Shown piece by piece: positions 14,605 through 18,332 of a stretch of DNA of 18,332 nt (positions are counted from its first letter, which is position 1; each line of letters opens with the position of its first letter). A program made the translations under genes and the position numbers. The stretch lies in the NCBI GenBank assembly GCA_035539855.1, contig DATLHO010000162.1, forward strand, positions 1 through 18,332, read 5' to 3'. Source of the DNA: DATLHO01 sp035539855. Its GTDB lineage: Bacteria > Bacteroidota > Ignavibacteria > OLB7. The notes beneath the pieces were generated by a model. That model was given only the letters and a program-made list of their open reading frames with translations, did not search any database and was not told the origin of the DNA.

Positions 14605-17529
14605 ATGCCCAACGTTCTTCGACGTACTCTCGCGGTGATGATCTCGGCGGTCGCGATGCTCGCGGCCGCCTCCGCGCTCGCGCAGCCGACCGGCAGTGAG
14701 CGCATCTCCTTCTCCGGCGGGTATCGATTCGTCGTCGCGTTCCCGGACACGACGATGAATACGTTCGACGCGCGCTATCCCAACAGCGCGTACGTCGACA
14801 AGGCGATGCTGCTGATCTACTCGGCGGTCGACGCAACCGTGATGATCCGTGGTCGCGGGTATCGCGACACGATCCATACCGAGGCCGGGAGGTTCTCGGT
14901 CGTCACGGTCATGGGCGACTCCATCGCGGCCCCGGCGCCCATCGTCACCGAGCACTGCAGGCCGGTCGACAACACGTTCAGCATCGAAGCCGACGCGCCG
15001 ATCATCCTGTACCAGTACCTCGTGACGAAGTTCGGCACCGAAGCCTGGACGCCGATCGCGGTCGAGGCCTGGGGCACCGAGCACTACGCCGCCGCGAAGG
15101 GGGGCGAGATCGGCTCGGACGTCTCCCCGGGTGGTGAGTTCGACTACAACCGCAAGAACAAGATGTTCCCGGCCGAGATCCTCGTGATCGCTGCCTACGA
15201 CGACACCCGCATCACGATCGTCCCCAACGGACAGGTCCACAACTTCTGCCGTGCCGAGAACGTGACGCTCAAGGCGGGCGAGGCCTACCAGATCCAGAGC
15301 TACGTCGACACGCTGACGGCGAACGTCGGCGGCAACCAGCCGGACTTCGGCGGCTCGCGCATCTTCTCGACGAAGCCCGTCGGCGTCATCAGCGGCAACA
15401 CCCGCGCGCAGACGATCGACGAGAACGTCGGCCTGGGCAAGAACATCTTCAAGAACATGCTGATCGAGTGGGTAACGCCGGTCGAGCAGCACGGAACCGA
15501 GTTCGTGTACATGCCGACATGGGACGGACGGCAGCCGACCGGCGCGCCGAGCGAGGATCCGTCGGAGAAGCGCAAGGCCGAGTTCGTGCGCGTCTACGCG
15601 ACGACCGACCTCGACCGCAGTCCGACGCAGGGCTATTTCGTGCAGGGCGGCGTGCCGATCCAGTATGACGCGCCGATCGACGTCGCCGACTTCGCGCAGA
15701 TCCGCCACACGCCGAACCTCGCCCGTGTCCACTACACGGACAAGCCGGCGCAGGCGATGATGCACGCCGCCGCGGTCGTCAAGTATGCAGGCACGACGCA
15801 GGGCTTCGGCGGCTACATCGGCGCCGCGTACGACGGCTGGGGCGGATACATGGTCGAGCTGACCCCGCGCGAGCAGTGGGTGAGCTTCGCACCGTACTAC
15901 GCATCGAGCCATCCGGGTGGCATGGAGCACTTCATCAACGTGGTCGTCGACACGAGCCACATGAATGACGTGTACCTGAAGAACGGATCGAACTTCATCT
16001 TCCAGCGCCGCATGGAGGGCACCGACCTGATCTGGGGATCGATGGCGGTCACGCCCGGCGTCGATCACTGGCTCGAAGGTCGCAACGGAGCGCGCTTCGG
16101 AGGCTTCGTCTACGGCGGTCTGGCCAGGGGCGGCCACGAGGAGTACCGCCCGGGTCTCGTGCGCGATCGCGACGACGATCACGAGGGCGCTCGGCCAGGG
16201 TCCGATGACCGGTCGGCCGACGGCACGGGCTCCATGCCGTTGCACCCGTCGGAGTACGAGGAGAAACTGGCGATCGCCTACGGCTATCCGCTGGCGCCGA
16301 ACCGTGTGGTGGTCGCTCCGGGCGACTCGCTTGCGATCCGGGCGACATCCGATTGCTTCGGCACCGCCGTCAACGTCGAGTCGGTCAACGACGATCCCGT
16401 CGGACTGCGACTGGCGGCGCTCGAAAACGGCGTCAACGCGAAGATCGTCAGCCAGAATCCGGTCCCGCTGACCGGCGCCGTCAAGGCCATCATGTTCGTC
16501 GGACCGATCGATCGGACGCTCGACGCGAGCGCAACCCTCGTCATCACCGACAAGACCGGGAAGGCGACGCGCCTGCCGTTCACGTACGCCTCGCATCGCC
16601 TCGCGACGAGCGAGTCGCCGATCGACTTCGGCGTGCTCGTGCAGGGCGACGAGGACACGCTCGCGATCGTTCTCCGCAATCGAACCACGCATGAGATCCC
16701 GATCGCCGACATCGCACTGCGTAGATCCATTCCCGCGTTCAGAATCCTCTGGCTAGGCGCCTTTCCACTGACGGTGGGGGCACAGGACTCGGTGGTCGTC
16801 CGCGTTGTGGCACTGGCGAACAGTCCGAAGGCGAGCTACAACGACACCCTCGTCGTGTCGTTCGGCTGTTCGGACTACAAGATCCCCGTGCGCGCGGCGA
16901 CGAACGAGCCATGCCTGCAGATCCATCACATCGATTTCGGGGCGATGCCGGTGGGCGCGTCGAACTCGCGAACGCTGCGAATCGTGAATGCCGGTGGTGG
17001 GATCGCAACGTTCGAGAATCCCAGCGGAGGCGACGTTCTCGAATTCAGTCGACCGGAGTACTCGATCAGCGCGGCCGATCTGGCGATGCTCGCTGACACG
17101 GGCCTGGCGGCCGGCCGGTCCGTCGACGTCACGGTGACCTTTACCGCGAGCGCGGTCGGCGAATTCCGCGATACGGCGCGGCTGTGGTCGTCGCGGAACT
17201 ACTGCGACACGACGTCGGTCTGGATCGCCCGCGTCACCGAGCCGGTGTCGGCGCCGATCGAGCTCGCCTCGACCACGCATCTCGAAGCGATCAGTCCGAA
17301 CCCGACCGACGGCGCGACGACGATCCGCTTCACGCTCGCGCGTCGCGGCCACGCGACGATCGAGCTCTACGACGAGCGCGGCGCCCGCGTCGCGACGGTG
17401 CTCGACGCCGATCGCGGCATCGGCACACACACGGTCAGCCTCGACGCGGCCACGCTCGCACCCGGCGTCTATCACGTGCGGCTCGACGTGGACGGCGCGG
17501 TATACAGCCGTGCGTTCGTGCGCAAGTGA
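14605..17529 (+). CDS. Secreted IgGFc-binding-like protein with ASH modules and T9SS tail (paralogue 2)
   Basis: A 974-residue exported protein with the same layout as its upstream neighbour. It has a signal peptide (1-26, AVMISAVAMLAAASALA) and an IgGFc-like region (about 40-400; ILVIAAYDDTRITIVPNG at 192-209, GSRIFSTKPVGVISGN at 250-265). The shared core (391-462) differs from paralogue 1 at one residue (Val426 for Ala423). An acidic linker (about 521-541), two ASH-type modules (DFGVLVQGD at 674-682; DFGAMPVGA at 777-785) and a T9SS tail ending AFVRK follow. The first ASH module and the linker have diverged most. It starts 41 bases after the paralogue 1 stop and is probably in one transcript with it. 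ATG 14605 is chosen because the longer frame from 14560 adds residues ahead of the signal peptide. Function as surface binder is inferred. Confidence 0.87.
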   Translation: MPNVLRRTLAVMISAVAMLAAASALAQPTGSERISFSGGYRFVVAFPDTTMNTFDARYPNSAYVDKAMLLIYSAVDATVMIRGRGYRDTIHTEAGRFSVVTVMGDSIAAPAPIVTEHCRPVDNTFSIEADAPIILYQYLVTKFGTEAWTPIAVEAWGTEHYAAAKGGEIGSDVSPGGEFDYNRKNKMFPAEILVIAAYDDTRITIVPNGQVHNFCRAENVTLKAGEAYQIQSYVDTLTANVGGNQPDFGGSRIFSTKPVGVISGNTRAQTIDENVGLGKNIFKNMLIEWVTPVEQHGTEFVYMPTWDGRQPTGAPSEDPSEKRKAEFVRVYATTDLDRSPTQGYFVQGGVPIQYDAPIDVADFAQIRHTPNLARVHYTDKPAQAMMHAAAVVKYAGTTQGFGGYIGAAYDGWGGYMVELTPREQWVSFAPYYASSHPGGMEHFINVVVDTSHMNDVYLKNGSNFIFQRRMEGTDLIWGSMAVTPGVDHWLEGRNGARFGGFVYGGLARGGHEEYRPGLVRDRDDDHEGARPGSDDRSADGTGSMPLHPSEYEEKLAIAYGYPLAPNRVVVAPGDSLAIRATSDCFGTAVNVESVNDDPVGLRLAALENGVNAKIVSQNPVPLTGAVKAIMFVGPIDRTLDASATLVITDKTGKATRLPFTYASHRLATSESPIDFGVLVQGDEDTLAIVLRNRTTHEIPIADIALRRSIPAFRILWLGAFPLTVGAQDSVVVRVVALANSPKASYNDTLVVSFGCSDYKIPVRAATNEPCLQIHHIDFGAMPVGASNSRTLRIVNAGGGIATFENPSGGDVLEFSRPEYSISAADLAMLADTGLAAGRSVDVTVTFTASAVGEFRDTARLWSSRNYCDTTSVWIARVTEPVSAPIELASTTHLEAISPNPTDGATTIRFTLARRGHATIELYDERGARVATVLDADRGIGTHTVSLDAATLAPGVYHVRLDVDGAVYSRAFVRK

Positions 17530-17570
17530 ACGTGTCTCAGCGATCGATACTCAGATCCCCGATGGCTCCG
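17530..17570 (+). repeat. Conserved intercistronic spacer, copy 2
   Basis: The second copy of the 41-bp junction, also with GTGTCTCAGCGATCGATAC. It differs from copy 1 at a handful of bases, most of them in the last ten. The preceding ~70 bp, coding for the end of the sorting domain, are also nearly identical to those before copy 1. Confidence 0.8.
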
Positions 17571-18332
17571 ATGGTCAATCCTCTCCACCGTATTCCCGCT
17601 TTGACGCTCATGGCGGTCGCGATGCTCGCGGCCGTCTCCGCGAGCGCGCAGGCGACCGGCAGTGACCAGATCACCCTCTCCGGCGGGTATCGCTTCGTCG
17701 TCGCGTTCCCGGACACGACGAAGAACACGTTCGACTCGCGCTATCCGAACATCGCATACGTCGACAAGGCGATGCTGATGATCTACTCGGCCGTCGACGC
17801 AACCGTGATGATTCGTAGCCGCGGGTATCGCGACACGGTCCATACCGAGGCCGGGAAGTTCTCGGTCGTCACGGTCATGGGCGACTCCACCGCGGCTCCG
17901 GCGCCGATCGTCACCGAGCACTGCAAGCCGGTCGACAACACGTTCAGCATCGACGCCGACGCGCCGATCATCGTCTACCAGTACCTCGTGACGAAGTTCG
18001 GCACCGAGGCATGGACGCCGATCCCGGTCGAGGCCTGGGGCAACGAGTACTACGCCGCCGCGAAGGAAGGCGAGATCGGCCAGGACATCTCGCCGGGAGG
18101 CGAGTTCGATTATAACAAGAGGAACAAGATGTTCTCGGCCGAGATCCTCGTGATCGCTGCCTACGACGACACCCGCATCACGATCGTCCCGAACGGACAG
18201 GTCCTGAACTTCTGCCGTGCCGAGAACGTGACGCTCAAGGCGGGCGAGGCCTACCAGATCCAGAGCTACGTCGACACGCTGACGGCGAACGTCGGCGGCG
18301 ACCAGCCGGACTTCGGCGGCTCGCGCATCTTC
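17571..18332 (+). CDS. Secreted IgGFc-binding-like protein, paralogue 3 (5' part, cut by window end)
   Basis: The first 254 codons of a third tandem copy; the frame is open to the window edge, so only the stop is missing. It has a signal peptide (1-27, LTLMAVAMLAAVSASAQA) and then the start of the IgGFc-like domain (YRFVVAFPDTTKNTF at 40-54; LVIAAYDDTRITIVPNG further on). Its first ~140 residues are closest to paralogue 2. Around GQDISPGGEFDYN it matches paralogue 1 better. The chosen ATG lies exactly 2966 bp after the paralogue 2 start, with no indel in the junction. An in-frame ATG three codons upstream (17562) is an alternative. Confidence 0.87.
   Translation, partial: MVNPLHRIPALTLMAVAMLAAVSASAQATGSDQITLSGGYRFVVAFPDTTKNTFDSRYPNIAYVDKAMLMIYSAVDATVMIRSRGYRDTVHTEAGKFSVVTVMGDSTAAPAPIVTEHCKPVDNTFSIDADAPIIVYQYLVTKFGTEAWTPIPVEAWGNEYYAAAKEGEIGQDISPGGEFDYNKRNKMFSAEILVIAAYDDTRITIVPNGQVLNFCRAENVTLKAGEAYQIQSYVDTLTANVGGDQPDFGGSRIF

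Noticed and set aside
14506..16692. 728-codon open frame on the minus strand opposite paralogues 1 and 2
   Set aside because: It mirrors the codon bias of the well-supported plus-strand genes, repeats itself because the paralogues are similar, and crosses their junction; it has no domain of its own.

Overview
This window comes from a high-GC bacterium of the Bacteroidetes/Chlorobi (FCB) superphylum. Four large genes encode exported proteins, and the three with visible C-termini end in type IX secretion system (T9SS) sorting domains. QueA closely resembles the Bacteroidetes form, and an SBBP-repeat propeller protein is typical of this group. The high GC makes Kapabacteria or Ignavibacteria-like lineages more likely than classical Bacteroides. 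That lineage placement is inference; no rRNA or other marker is present.

Layout. Positions 13-206 hold a tandem array in which a TGTCCCCT word alternates with tiny GC-rich self-complementary spacers. Positions 216-6392 (minus strand) carry a two-domain sugar-1-phosphate nucleotidyltransferase/phosphomannomutase-like protein and, upstream of it, a 1149-residue SBBP propeller protein. A perfect 15-bp hairpin separates the two. After a 421-bp divergent spacer comes queA (plus strand), convergent with a small HD-domain (RelA/SpoT-type) gene that lies downstream of an osmC-family gene on the minus strand. rnhA is divergent from osmC. An AT-rich heptameric inverted repeat separates rnhA from a HAD-phosphatase/acpS pair that overlaps by four bases. 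A 443-bp spacer then precedes three tandem paralogues, the last cut by the window end. They encode secreted IgGFc-binding-like proteins with ASH/choice-of-anchor modules and T9SS tails.

How it fits together. The left half looks like envelope and surface biology (nucleotide sugar plus a secreted propeller). The middle is a housekeeping patch: queuosine in tRNA, RNase H, acyl-carrier-protein activation, thiol/peroxide protection and a possible (p)ppGpp hydrolase. The right end is a surface-protein array expanding by tandem duplication. The paralogues share a 72-residue core that is nearly invariant in protein and DNA, while the flanking domains diverge. This suggests gene conversion or strong constraint.

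Most notable observations: (1) the terminal repeat array, whose spacers fit the GNA-triloop mini-hairpin rule and change length only by adding one base pair to the stem; (2) the mosaic tandem T9SS paralogues; (3) the heptameric AT-rich palindrome in the rnhA-HAD gap; (4) a phosphomannomutase domain that keeps the catalytic serine position but has lost its metal and phosphate loops.
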